A DNA stretch of 28,995 bases from a virus, in IMG/VR virus record IMGVR_UViG_3300044718_000063, positions 1-28,995 of that record. One strand, 5' to 3'. The translations under genes and the position numbers were made by a program. The notes under the pieces are model-generated. The model was not told where the DNA came from. It worked only from the letters and a program-made list of their open reading frames with translations, and made no database searches. Below, piece by piece: positions 15,800 to 22,480 of the stretch; position 1 is the first letter of the stretch, and each line of letters starts with the position of its first letter.

Positions 15800-16215
15800 G
15801 CGCTTGCTCCCCGCGATCTATTCCCCTGCTGTTTCAACTCATCAAGAGCCACCATGATTTTTTCCTGTTGGCTGCCCACAAAACTCAGCAGCCGGCGCTG
15901 CTCTTCTTTTTCGCGGTCGTCTTTATTCACCAGCGCCTGGACCGCGTCGGCCAGCTGCTGTTGCGAGGTTGCTGTTCTTTCTGTCGACACCAGCATCCTC
16001 TCGCCCAGGTCCAGCGCGCGGCCTACTACATGGCTCAACAACACCATTCCGACAAGCGCGAGAAATGACAGCGCGCCCCAGTGCTGAAAGGTTTCAATCA
16101 GCGCCTTCGGTTCTTTCTCAGCCAGCTCGTAGGCGATGGCCGCACCAGCGCCCATCCCGCCGCCCAGCAACAGGTGCGGGATTTTGGAGAGCAGATCTTT
16201 GGGGACCAGCGTCAC
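15796..16215 (-). CDS. Membrane-anchored coiled-coil protein (lysis/spanin-like or DUF2730-like)
   Basis: The chosen GTG start overlaps the upstream stop in GTGA and gives 139 residues; the much longer open frame to 16617 covers the holin-like gene and is not used. It has two hydrophobic segments (about residues 14-30, HLLLGGGMGAGAAIAY, and 47-65, ALSFLALVGMVLLSHVV), followed by a long charged coiled coil (ERMLVSTERTATSQQQLADA, KDDREKEEQRRLLSFV). Such proteins sit beside holins in Mu-like phages. Role not certain: lysis control or an inner-membrane spanin are options. Confidence 0.6.
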   Translation of the reverse strand: MTLVPKDLLSKIPHLLLGGGMGAGAAIAYELAEKEPKALIETFQHWGALSFLALVGMVLLSHVVGRALDLGERMLVSTERTATSQQQLADAVQALVNKDDREKEEQRRLLSFVGSQQEKIMVALDELKQQGNRSRGASA

Positions 16216-16601
16216 TTCGCTGCGCCCTCCGGTTTGTCTGCCGCAAGCGGCACAACATTGCTCACGGCCCCACCCGGCGTGCTGCGAACGAGTCCGCCGC
16301 CTGCGAACTGCGACATGATTTGCTTTGAGAGATCGGCAGTGAACTGCTTCACGTCGATCTTCTGTCCGACCGAGTCCTTCGCTTGCACCTGGCGAATATC
16401 GCGGAGAACAGTAAGGACCGCTTCGGCGTTCCGCTCCGACTTTGCACCCAGCCCGGCCGAGACGCCGGCGACGCCGAGAAGCGCGAGCGCTTTCGTATCG
16501 TCCAGGACGCCATACCACCAGCCGCAAACCGCGATCAGGGCGATTGCTGCCGCCGAGAGATACGTCTTTTTTCCCTGCAGAAATTCTTTGATCCGTTGCA
16601 T
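16212..16601 (-). CDS. Holin-like small membrane protein
   Basis: This 129-residue protein has a short basic N-terminus (MQRIKEFLQGKKTYL), two membrane segments close together (YLSAAAIALIAVCGWWYGVL and LALLGVAGVSAGLGA), and a soluble charged C-terminal half. This pattern is common in phage holins, which make the inner-membrane holes that release endolysin. GGAGGGAACG precedes the ATG. It is the first gene after the tandem palindromes, so it may lead a late transcript through packaging and head genes. Confidence 0.65.
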   Translation of the reverse strand: MQRIKEFLQGKKTYLSAAAIALIAVCGWWYGVLDDTKALALLGVAGVSAGLGAKSERNAEAVLTVLRDIRQVQAKDSVGQKIDVKQFTADLSKQIMSQFAGGGLVRSTPGGAVSNVVPLAADKPEGAAK

Positions 16602-16652
16602 CGTTCCCTCCGGGCATCCCTGCCCAGGTCAGACCATTGCCAGAAATACCCC

Positions 16653-16690
16653 TTGTGAAACGTCACAAGGCATGTTGTGACGTTTCACAC
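16653..16690 (-). promoter_or_regulatory. Two tandem palindromic operator-like sites, mirror images of each other
   Basis: TTGTGA-AACG-TCACAA (16653-16668) is a perfect palindrome around a 4-base spacer; TTGTGA-CGTT-TCACAC (16675-16690) is a second. Their centres are 22 bp apart, about two helical turns, and the two sites together form a perfect 15-bp inverted repeat with 6-base spacer. They lie 52-89 bp before the holin gene start, where an activator would stand for a late promoter. No good -35/-10 pair is seen downstream, which fits activator dependence. Confidence 0.65.
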
Positions 16691-16764
16691 ACTCCGGGAC
16701 GCCCTACGAGGTACCAGAGCCACTTTGCTAAGCCAAAAGCCTTAGTTCCGGGGAGTGAGGGTTT

Positions 16765-17553
16765 TTACGCGTAAAGCCACGCCTCGCGAATAGGGTTGGT
16801 TATCCCTCGGCGCTGAGACGCGAAAGGAACGCCTGAGTCCTGGTCACAGCCGCGTCGTTGATCTTGGCGGCAGCGTCCAGGAGCTGTTGATCGGTAAGAC
16901 CTCTTGATTGCTTGAGGCGCGTGAGAAATTCGAGCAGGTTCTCCACCGACTGAATTCCCAGGGCTATAAGTCCGGCTTCTTGTTCTGGTGTCAAGGTTCA
17001 CCTCCGTGAAATAAAAAGCTGCGCACGCACCGATGCACGGTCGCGTCGACGTGGCCACCGGAATTCCCATGGCATCTGCGATGATCTTGATTGCGCCCGG
17101 GATTGGAGCAAGCAGCGTCTGGATTTTCTGGCGCGCTTCCAGGTTCTTGATTCCCCCCACGCCGTTATTAATCAGGTCGTTCACACACGAAATGAGAGCG
17201 CCTGACCAACCGACCACCTGCGACCGATTTGAATCGTCGACCGTGATCAAAGACTTCAGTTGCGTGATGTAAGACTTTGCGCAGGATTGCCCGCCGAGAA
17301 ACATTTGCGTCACGGTCTTGGCATAGCCATCGTCTGAAACTCCAGGCAGGTTGGAGGCGTAAAGCGCCTCATACTCCTTCTCACCTGTATCCAGCGCGTT
17401 CGCGATTTCAAACGCGCTCGCACTCAACTTATCGAGCGTGGTTGCAGCCGGCGCGCCAGGCGTCACCGGTTTCTTTGCGCCGCAGCCGACCATCGCCAGC
17501 ACCACGACGAAACAAATAATTAAGAAACTAAGTGCCTTCATTACTCGTTGCAT
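16765..17553 (-). CDS. Lipoprotein of the lysis region (3' end uncertain)
   Basis: The start is an ATG after GGAGGAACA and encodes a lipoprotein signal: MQRVMKALSF, a hydrophobic stretch, and the lipobox VGCG with the modified Cys at about residue 24. The mature part is helical (LSASAFEIANALDTGEKEYEA) with scattered cysteines. The open frame gives 262 residues, but its last ~70 cross the following small gene (16800-16994), which has its own strong SD, and look like wrong-frame sequence (TRTRSRTYSPGNS). The natural end was probably near 17000, so a frameshift close to 17010-17060 or a sequencing error is likely. It may be an outer-membrane spanin or an exclusion lipoprotein. Confidence 0.6.
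   Translation of the reverse strand: MQRVMKALSFLIICFVVVLAMVGCGAKKPVTPGAPAATTLDKLSASAFEIANALDTGEKEYEALYASNLPGVSDDGYAKTVTQMFLGGQSCAKSYITQLKSLITVDDSNRSQVVGWSGALISCVNDLINNGVGGIKNLEARQKIQTLLAPIPGAIKIIADAMGIPVATSTRPCIGACAAFYFTEVNLDTRTRSRTYSPGNSVGGEPARISHAPQAIKRSYRSTAPGRCRQDQRRGCDQDSGVPFASQRRGITNPIREAWLYA
16800..16994 (-). CDS. Small helical protein (64 residues)
   Basis: The start is TTG with GGAGGTGAACC directly before it. The sequence is helical (EQEAGLIALGIQSVENLLEFL, then LTDQQLLDAAAKINDAA). No signal, membrane segment or cysteine. It lies between the lipoprotein and the palindromic sites. Its clear SD argues that it is translated even though the lipoprotein frame stays open across it. I recognise no family; similar short proteins are found in phage lysis cassettes. 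Confidence 0.6.
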   Translation of the reverse strand: MTPEQEAGLIALGIQSVENLLEFLTRLKQSRGLTDQQLLDAAAKINDAAVTRTQAFLSRLSAEG

Positions 17554-17573
17554 TGTTCCTCCTTCGAAACTTT

Positions 17574-17861
17574 TCACTGCTGCACCTTGCCGTCGCAGTA
17601 GACGACTTTGCGTTTCCTCTGCGCGTCCCACGTCACCAGAGGGTTGAGGCAGTCGCAGCCAACAAAGCCGGGCAGTTCGTGCGTGACCACGCAATGACGG
17701 AACGCCATTGGCTGCGCGGTGCGCGGACGCTGATGCGAGGCGCAGCCGGGCATTGATATTGCCGGAACCACCGCGAGGGCGGCGAACAGCATTGCTCGCC
17801 TCCATCCCTCGCGCGTGAACCGGGTACTACGCGTCGTCATTGGGGTATGTCGATTTTTCAT
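17574..17861 (-). CDS. Short lipoprotein after the muramidase (o-spanin candidate)
   Basis: This 95-residue protein starts at an ATG that overlaps the muramidase stop in ATGA. It has a basic N-terminus (MKNRHTPMTTRSTRFTREGW), one hydrophobic segment (AMLFAALAVVPAIS) and a lipobox-like MPGC at about residue 40, then four more cysteines (HCVV, GCDC, YCDG). A small lipoprotein coupled to the endolysin gene is typical of an outer-membrane spanin (Rz1-like), which helps fuse the membranes in the last step of lysis. The multiple cysteines are unusual for Rz1 and the lipobox is not ideal, so this remains tentative. Confidence 0.55.
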   Translation of the reverse strand: MKNRHTPMTTRSTRFTREGWRRAMLFAALAVVPAISMPGCASHQRPRTAQPMAFRHCVVTHELPGFVGCDCLNPLVTWDAQRKRKVVYCDGKVQQ

Positions 17862-18409
17862 GCGCTTGCTCCTAACGCGTGCGCGGGAATTGAAGAGGCG
17901 CGATTGAGCCAGCCTTCCAGGTCGCGTTCCTTCGCGGGATTCTTGGCAGCGCATTCACAAAAGAAAACCTTGGACAGGTTGCAGAGCGCTTCCACCAGAT
18001 TCTGCGGAGGGCACGCGTTCAGTGCAGCAATAGTGCGGTCGCCGATCTTGCCGTCGATGGCCGGCGCTTTGCGACTGCCACGCAGCAGACCATTCGCCAC
18101 GCGCTGTGCCAGGATCGCCGCTTCCTTGCGTCCCATGGGCACGCACATGTCGAAGATCTTTGAAGCCACGGCCTGGTCAACGATCTCGCCCAGGCGAGAT
18201 GCGTTCCAGTAGCTATGCTGGTAGATCGTCTCGGCAACACTGAGCGCTTCGGCAGGCGGGGAGGTCCAGAACGTTGCAGGCATCTCTTTGTGGAAGCGTT
18301 CGCAGATGCCGAAGCGAGTTCGGCCGTCGCCGTCATGCGTGACCTTGCCTTCACGCTTAGCGTCTTCGTTGTCCATCATGAATTTGAACGCTGGTGCGAA
18401 CTCGGCCAC
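17858..18409 (-). CDS. Endolysin: GH108 N-acetylmuramidase with peptidoglycan-binding C-terminus
   Basis: This 183-residue protein follows the GH108 pattern: FAPAFKFMMDNE with the probable catalytic Glu15, then GRTRFGICERFHKE, and SVAETIYQHSYWN, as in phage and secretion-linked muramidases. The second half (KIFDMCVPMGRKEAAILAQ, then IDGKIGDRTIAALNAC) matches the usual peptidoglycan-binding end of the family. It cuts the glycan strands of the cell wall at lysis. I chose a GTG with GGGAG six bases upstream; longer frames with TTG (18514) or ATG (18457) starts add a non-conserved tail. No signal peptide, so a holin is needed, and one lies downstream. Confidence 0.82.
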   Translation of the reverse strand: MAEFAPAFKFMMDNEDAKREGKVTHDGDGRTRFGICERFHKEMPATFWTSPPAEALSVAETIYQHSYWNASRLGEIVDQAVASKIFDMCVPMGRKEAAILAQRVANGLLRGSRKAPAIDGKIGDRTIAALNACPPQNLVEALCNLSKVFFCECAAKNPAKERDLEGWLNRASSIPAHALGASA

Positions 18410-18625
18410 GTTGCTCCCGCTCTCCACAAACACAGAAATGGACAGCAAGGGCTGCATATTCGCCCAATGCGGAAGAGGACCTTCCAAAAAGGTAGGAAGT
18501 CCCTCGCCGTCCAAATCTGTTTTCAGGTATGTCCGAGGGCGAGAGTACGGCAGAGTTGCTGAATGGCAATCGCAGTTGCGGGAACTTTCGTGGCTTGCGT
18601 AGTATGCGGAGTTTGCGGAGATTTT
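18410..18625 (-). other. Gap before the muramidase, probably with decayed methylase end
   Basis: About 216 bases hold no convincing gene. The Dam-like reading frame fails at the right edge of this gap, and the C-terminal part expected for such enzymes cannot be read in any frame here. The stretch may be decayed methylase sequence plus the leader of the muramidase gene. I see no clear promoter or terminator. Confidence 0.35.
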
Positions 18626-19328
18626 CTAGAAGAGGCTTACGGATAGCACCGTACCACGGCCACGATGGGCCGAGTCATCGAAGCTGAGCAGGAATTTTCC
18701 TTTGATGCCGGCAAAGTATCTGGAAGAGTTCGCGATTGCGTGCGCCCATCGGTTTGTAGCGGCCGTTGTCCTGAAAGTCAGTGTACGGTGGATCGCAGTA
18801 GAAAAAAGTATCGCGTGAATCATAGCGGCGAATGCAGTCGGCAAAGTCGCGGTTCTCCACCAGAACGCACCGGAGCCGCTCGGCGACGTCGGCAAGAAGT
18901 CCACGAACCCGGATGAGGGAGCGCTTTACAGGCACCTTCACCTTTGCCAGGTGTTTAATTTGCAGGCTGGCAAAACTCTCGCCCATGCTTCCGAAGGAGT
19001 ACCACGTTAAATATGCGAACCGCAGCGCGCGCTCAATTTCGCCGCCGTGAGCCTTCTCTTGTTTCAGTTCGGTGAAGCGGCCGGCCGCAATCAGATCGTG
19101 CTCCAGCCGCTCCGCCAGCTCGCTGGGACGGTGCTTGGCCACGCGGAAGAAGTTGACCAGGTCATCATTGATGTCGTTCAGGATTTCCCAGGGGCTGGGC
19201 GCTTTGGCAAACAGCAGCTTCGCCGATCCCGCGAACACTTCAACGTAGGCTTTGTGCTGCGGGATCGCGGCGAGCAGCGTCTTCTTTAGTCTTTGTTTTC
19301 CACCTGGCCAGCCGAAAGGAGACTCCAT
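18626..19328 (-). pseudogene. Dam-type adenine methylase with a frameshift (D12 class)
   Basis: The first 200 residues are a good D12-class DNA adenine methylase: the S-adenosylmethionine motif FGWPGGK near the N-terminus, YVEVFAGSAKLLF, NDINDDLVNFF, and the catalytic DPPY at about residue 178 (FFYCDPPYTDFQDNG). After ELFQIL the frame turns to unrelated residues and stops at 18675. A shift of one base at 18711-18716 (around a short A/T run) restores AGIKGKFLLSFDD, the conserved continuation of the family, but that frame ends at 18626, about 50 residues short of normal. The enzyme is therefore probably broken, or the sequence has an error. An intact copy would protect phage DNA from restriction. 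Confidence 0.75.
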
Positions 19329-19407
19329 GGAGCATGTTGTAACTCCGCTGGTCTCAATGCGTCTGTGGAAAAACTCCGGTGCTGGTAATCAGCTAGTGTC
19401 ACGTCGG

Positions 19408-19779
19408 TTATTCGCACAATATGAATTTCATGCGATTGTGGAGCTTGGTCTGATAGGTTCCCCACTCTTCAGAAGGCAGCCCGCGAATAGCACTTTCCGC
19501 CTCGACAACTTTCTCCGCCAGCACTTGGCTGCTGCCGCCGCATGCAGACACGGCTGCATCAATCGCGTGATCGGCCGCTGTGCGGGCTGCGTATTGTGAG
19601 TAGAAGTACAATCCGATTCCGCCGAGCAATAGAGAAATAATGAGAACGACAGCAATAGCTGGTCCATTACGTTTAGCTGGCTGCTGCAATGCGACGGCAG
19701 ATTTTGGATGCCCACAGAATGGGCAGAACGACCCTTCGGATGCAGTCGGCTTCCCGCAGTGAACACAATATGAGTTCAT
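19408..19779 (-). CDS. Zinc-ribbon single-span membrane protein
   Basis: This 123-residue protein starts with a double zinc-knuckle (YCVHCGKPTASEGSFCPFCG, four cysteines at about 5, 8, 19 and 22), followed by one membrane helix (about residues 40-60, AIAVVLIISLLLGGIGLYFY) and a helical region outside (VLAEKVVEAESAIRG). Such zinc-ribbon/TM proteins are common in bacteria as membrane sensors or partners of envelope complexes. AAGGA lies eight bases before the ATG. It is between the membrane-protein pair and the methylase, so it may be a cargo gene rather than a lysis gene. Confidence 0.7.
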   Translation of the reverse strand: MNSYCVHCGKPTASEGSFCPFCGHPKSAVALQQPAKRNGPAIAVVLIISLLLGGIGLYFYSQYAARTAADHAIDAAVSACGGSSQVLAEKVVEAESAIRGLPSEEWGTYQTKLHNRMKFILCE

Positions 19780-19879
19780 TCTTTCGTCCTTAACGGTTGC
19801 GGCTTTGGGTACACGGCCTTCTGACCACTCCCATGTCGACTACACCTGAACTATCCTTATCGCAGGAGGAACAGTCACC

Positions 19880-19990
19880 ATGCGGAAAATTGCTGCTCTC
19901 TTTGTCCTTGCGATGGCGCTCATCTGCCTTGGCGGGCCTACGCCGTGGCCGTGCCCGAATGGACCCTGCACCGTTTCACTGGCTCGCTAA
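19880..19990 (+). CDS. 36-residue exported peptide on the opposite strand
   Basis: A short frame on the + strand starts MRKIAALFVLAMALICLGG, an obvious signal sequence, and ends in a small Cys-containing tail (PWPCPNGPCTVSLAR). GCAGGAGGAACAG lies directly before the ATG, one of the best SD sequences in the window. It is antisense to the surrounding cargo region, in the 245-base gap between two - strand genes, so it needs its own promoter; I see no strong one. It could be a small toxin-like, lysis or signalling peptide, or a chance match. Confidence 0.5.
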   Translation: MRKIAALFVLAMALICLGGPTPWPCPNGPCTVSLAR

Positions 19991-20024
19991 ATCCAGTGCT
20001 GTGGGCGGCCCGTCTCATGGCTGC

Positions 20025-20630
20025 TCACAGCGCTGCTCTCACCTGGTCGTAATATTCGCCGCCACGCACAATCAATAATTCTCCAGCAGAGCTGGTCAAT
20101 GCTTCATAGGATTGCAGGAGGTCTTGTCCATATACTTCGCGCAGATCGGAGAGGCTGGGGCTTGGTAGGAACGGCCACAGCTGCACCAATGACGCGCGCC
20201 AGAAGCGCAGTTTCAATAATGCCCACCACGCTCCGCTCTTCACCTGCGCCGCCGCCTCGATCACGCTGACCAGCAGCGCATCGTTCGCATCAAACTGCGC
20301 GCGGCCTTTGTCCGCGATGGCGGCATATTCACCGTTCGCCCATACCAGCAGCACGCCGGCATTGTTGGCCAGGCGCCGGATCTGCTCGCACGCGCCAAGT
20401 ATTCTCTGGCGCTGCAATCGTCTGAATGCCCGTGTTGAAAGTTCTTTTCTGAGTCGCGCCTCTTCAGCGGGATCAAGAAGATTCTCCAGCAGCCGCAGGT
20501 CCACCCGGCGAAGGAAAAGGGCCATCCCCTCTGCGTCGACGCGAGTCGAAGTAAGTTTGTCGATCACCGCATGCGCAGCGGCCAGCGTTACCAGGGTGAG
20601 CGGAATCCAGACGGCAGGAGCGACGTTCAT
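20025..20630 (-). CDS. Unknown protein with N-terminal membrane anchor (cargo gene 2)
   Basis: This 201-residue protein has one N-terminal hydrophobic segment (about residues 5-23, APAVWIPLTLVTLAAAHAV), then a mostly helical soluble part (DLRLLENLLDPAEEARLRKE) and an alpha/beta region with VLLVWANGEYAAIADKG. I recognise no family. It overlaps the preceding membrane-protein gene by four bases (ATGA), so the pair is translated together. The anchored soluble domain could be the cytoplasmic or outer partner of the 7-TM protein. Confidence 0.65.
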   Translation of the reverse strand: MNVAPAVWIPLTLVTLAAAHAVIDKLTSTRVDAEGMALFLRRVDLRLLENLLDPAEEARLRKELSTRAFRRLQRQRILGACEQIRRLANNAGVLLVWANGEYAAIADKGRAQFDANDALLVSVIEAAAQVKSGAWWALLKLRFWRASLVQLWPFLPSPSLSDLREVYGQDLLQSYEALTSSAGELLIVRGGEYYDQVRAAL

Positions 20631-21376
20631 TTTCTAGCCTTCTTTAGAACCGAGCTGTATTGCGTCAACACTTGAATGGCCGATGCCGCCGTAACTTGCG
20701 GTCCAGCGGTACCCTTTTGTTTCTCATCCGCAACAGTGGTGATGAGCGAGGAAATCCAGACGCACAAAGCTGCGGAGTATCCCACGGGAGCAGCCCACGC
20801 GATCATAAGCCTGAAGTTTGTTCCAAATTCAGAACGCAGCACCGCAGCCAATAGCATTCCAACACTTGCAAGAAAAAAACCGAGAAGCACGTTGTACTGG
20901 AAACCGGAATTGCTGATCTTCACATAGCGTCGCGACGCGACATACAGGAAAAACACGCCAGCAATGAAATATCGTAGCCCGATCTCTAAGCCCACAACCA
21001 GCGCCGCCATGGTGCTGTTCAGCACGGGCGGATGAATCCAGGCTTTCCAGCCGGCGTAGATCGCAACGGTGACCGCCAGCGCTGGCAACAGCCAGCGGAA
21101 CCAGGCGAGCACAAAGAAGCCACGGAATGTGGTAATGAAACTTTCACAAGTCGCGGCGACGGCAAGCGCCACATCGCCCGCTTCGGTCAGCCAATAAACT
21201 GTGAAGTAAAGCTGCTGGTGTGAGACGCACGCCCATTGCAGAGCAGTGGCGGCGATGGAGTAGATGACGTAAGTGGAAAAGAAAGGCAGCTTCCGGTGCA
21301 CCCTGCGCCTGACGAGAATAATCGCCAGGACAATGGCGGCGGCGAACTGGATGCCGAGAATGGCAGTAGCGATCAC
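20627..21376 (-). CDS. Seven-span membrane protein (cargo gene 1, repressor operon)
   Basis: This 249-residue protein begins with GTG after GAAGGAAAGTGTAA. About seven hydrophobic segments cover most of it (for example IQFAAAIVLAIILV, WLLPALAVTVAIYAG, VLLGFFLASVGMLLAAVL), joined by short loops. It resembles unnamed polytopic proteins I associate with Acidobacteriota, but I know no function. The gene begins only 16 bases after the repressor stop, so it is probably read from the repressor promoter in lysogens. Such lysogenic cargo often blocks other phages or changes the cell surface. That role is inference. Confidence 0.68.
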   Translation of the reverse strand: MIATAILGIQFAAAIVLAIILVRRRVHRKLPFFSTYVIYSIAATALQWACVSHQQLYFTVYWLTEAGDVALAVAATCESFITTFRGFFVLAWFRWLLPALAVTVAIYAGWKAWIHPPVLNSTMAALVVGLEIGLRYFIAGVFFLYVASRRYVKISNSGFQYNVLLGFFLASVGMLLAAVLRSEFGTNFRLMIAWAAPVGYSAALCVWISSLITTVADEKQKGTAGPQVTAASAIQVLTQYSSVLKKARK

Positions 21377-21392
21377 TTACACTTTCCTTCTT

Positions 21393-22136
21393 TCAGCTCG
21401 GCATGCCGATCCACCACAACACGCGTCCCACAACTGCCCAGCCCGTTTCGTTCTCGTCGTCTCCGAATGAGAGCACGGCCGGCTGGTGACGTTTGCTGGT
21501 ATATTGCGGAAGCAACATCTCCTGCTTGCCCACCAGTCGCAGCCATTTGATCGTGACTCCGCCTTCGGGATCGCGCGCTGCAACCATCTGCCCGTGTAAT
21601 CGGGAGTGGTCCTTCTGAGCTGTGTCCACGGCGACAATGTAGCCATCCTCCAGGAGCGGACTCATGGAGTCGCCCTGCACCTTGATGCAGACCATCTCCT
21701 CCGGGTGAGGACAGAGCGATCCGGGAAGTGGGAGATAGTCTTCTATCTCTTCCTCGTTAACTTGTCTCGGAGTTCCCGTTGCTGCGGGGTCTTTTAGAAG
21801 TGGTAACTCTACGGCTTCGCTGGTGAGCTTGCCGAACTTTACGCGACGAGTGCCCGCCGCAGGCTTTCTCTTTCCTATCATTGGTTCGAACCCTGGTACC
21901 TGAAATGATCCCGAAATATCTGAGGCGCGCTTTAAGAGGAGAGGCATTTCCGGCGCATCAGGCCAAATCTTAGCCATACGAAAATACATCTCCGGCTTAG
22001 GCTCCTTCTTTCCGTTGAGCCAATTGGACACCGAACCCTGAGTAACGTTCATCTTGGCGGCAAGGGTTTGCTGCGTAAGCCTCTTACCCTTCATTAGTTT
22101 GCCGATGTGGACCGCCCACTCTGGCAGAGATGACAC
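21393..22136 (-). CDS. LexA/CI-type phage repressor (HTH + S24 peptidase)
   Basis: This 247-residue protein has an XRE-type helix-turn-helix at about residues 20-42 (LTQQTLAAKMNVTQGSVSNW) and a C-terminal S24 domain with GDSMSP (Ser157) and VTIKWL (Lys197), the catalytic pair of LexA/CI autoproteolysis. Thus the repressor can probably be cut after DNA damage, unlike the Mu repressor. I chose a GTG with GAGGAG upstream; the open frame to 22442 would cross the switch region and antisense the Cro-like gene. It should keep the early promoter silent in lysogens and drive the membrane-protein pair that follows. Confidence 0.85.
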   Translation of the reverse strand: MSSLPEWAVHIGKLMKGKRLTQQTLAAKMNVTQGSVSNWLNGKKEPKPEMYFRMAKIWPDAPEMPLLLKRASDISGSFQVPGFEPMIGKRKPAAGTRRVKFGKLTSEAVELPLLKDPAATGTPRQVNEEEIEDYLPLPGSLCPHPEEMVCIKVQGDSMSPLLEDGYIVAVDTAQKDHSRLHGQMVAARDPEGGVTIKWLRLVGKQEMLLPQYTSKRHQPAVLSFGDDENETGWAVVGRVLWWIGMPS

Positions 22137-22156
22137 CCCAGGCTCCTCTTTTCCCC

Positions 22157-22185
22157 TTGACTCGGTCTTATTACTGCGGTTATAT
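22157..22185 (+). promoter_or_regulatory. Early promoter, near sigma-70 consensus
   Basis: TTGACT (22157-22162), a 17-base spacer, then TTATAT (22180-22185). It points towards the Cro-like gene and transposase operon. The -10 box lies inside the inverted repeat described next, so a bound repressor would block it. Confidence 0.72.
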
Positions 22186-22196
22186 TTCTGCGGTAA
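22168..22196 (-). promoter_or_regulatory. Repressor promoter, overlapping the early promoter
   Basis: On the - strand TTACCG (22196-22191), a 17-base spacer and TAATAA (22173-22168) form a moderate promoter facing the repressor gene. It overlaps the early promoter head-on, so the two would interfere with each other, giving a bistable switch. Confidence 0.5.
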
Positions 22197-22199
22197 TAA
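22168..22199. promoter_or_regulatory. Operator: inverted repeat between repressor and early genes
   Basis: TTATTAC (22168-22174) and GTAATAA (22193-22199) are exact inverted copies around 18 bases. Inside are two direct copies of CTGCGGT (22174-22180 and 22188-22194), each followed by an A/T triplet. The repeat covers the early -10 box and the repressor -35/-10 region, so it is the obvious shared operator for repressor and Cro-like protein. Confidence 0.68.
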
Positions 22200-22226
22200 C
22201 TGGGCCGGAATTTGGCCCGCCGAATT

Positions 22227-22436
22227 ATGGCCAACAAAGATACCACGACCGACAAGGACCTCCGAAGGATCGCCCGGCAGACCGGAATCTTCAGCCGCGT
22301 CGCTAGGCAGCTGGGAGTTGATTCTTCCCACGTCCGTCGTGTCGCCCTGGGAGAGCGCAAATCGGCGAAGGTGGCGGCCGCCATTCGGAGAGAACTCAGA
22401 AGGATCGACAAAGAACTCTCGGGCGCGGCAGCGTGA
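22227..22436 (+). CDS. Cro/Ner-like small HTH regulator
   Basis: This small basic protein (69 residues from the ATG; a TTG five codons upstream is also possible) contains a helix-turn-helix, GIFSRVARQLGVDSSHVRRVA, followed by a basic helix (AAAIRRELRRIDKELSG). It is the first gene of the early operon and faces the repressor across a 90-base operator region, the position of Cro in lambda and Ner in Mu. It probably turns down both promoters once transposition starts. The sequence is not a close Ner match. No strong SD is seen; a GGGCC/GGCCC repeat lies in the leader. Confidence 0.68.
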   Translation: MANKDTTTDKDLRRIARQTGIFSRVARQLGVDSSHVRRVALGERKSAKVAAAIRRELRRIDKELSGAAA

Positions 22437-22480
22437 TTGCATGGCCCGGAGATTCTCAGGCCCAACAGTAAAAAAAGTCC

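Noticed and set aside
15796-16617. Long 273-residue frame covering two genes
   Set aside because: Its first half is a wrong-frame shadow of the holin-like gene; only the part from the GTG at 16215 is used.
16653-16690. CRP binding sites
   Set aside because: Half-sites match TGTGA/TCACA, but the spacer is 4 bases, not 6; kept as unknown regulator sites.
18675-22136. Prophage end or host genes in the middle of the window
   Set aside because: The membrane proteins could be host-like, but they sit between repressor and lysis genes in one direction, and no terminal repeats or target duplication were recognisable.
21393-22442. Long N-terminal form of the repressor
   Set aside because: It would cross both promoters, the operator and the opposite Cro-like gene. 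The GTG at 22136 with GAGGAG gives a normal repressor.
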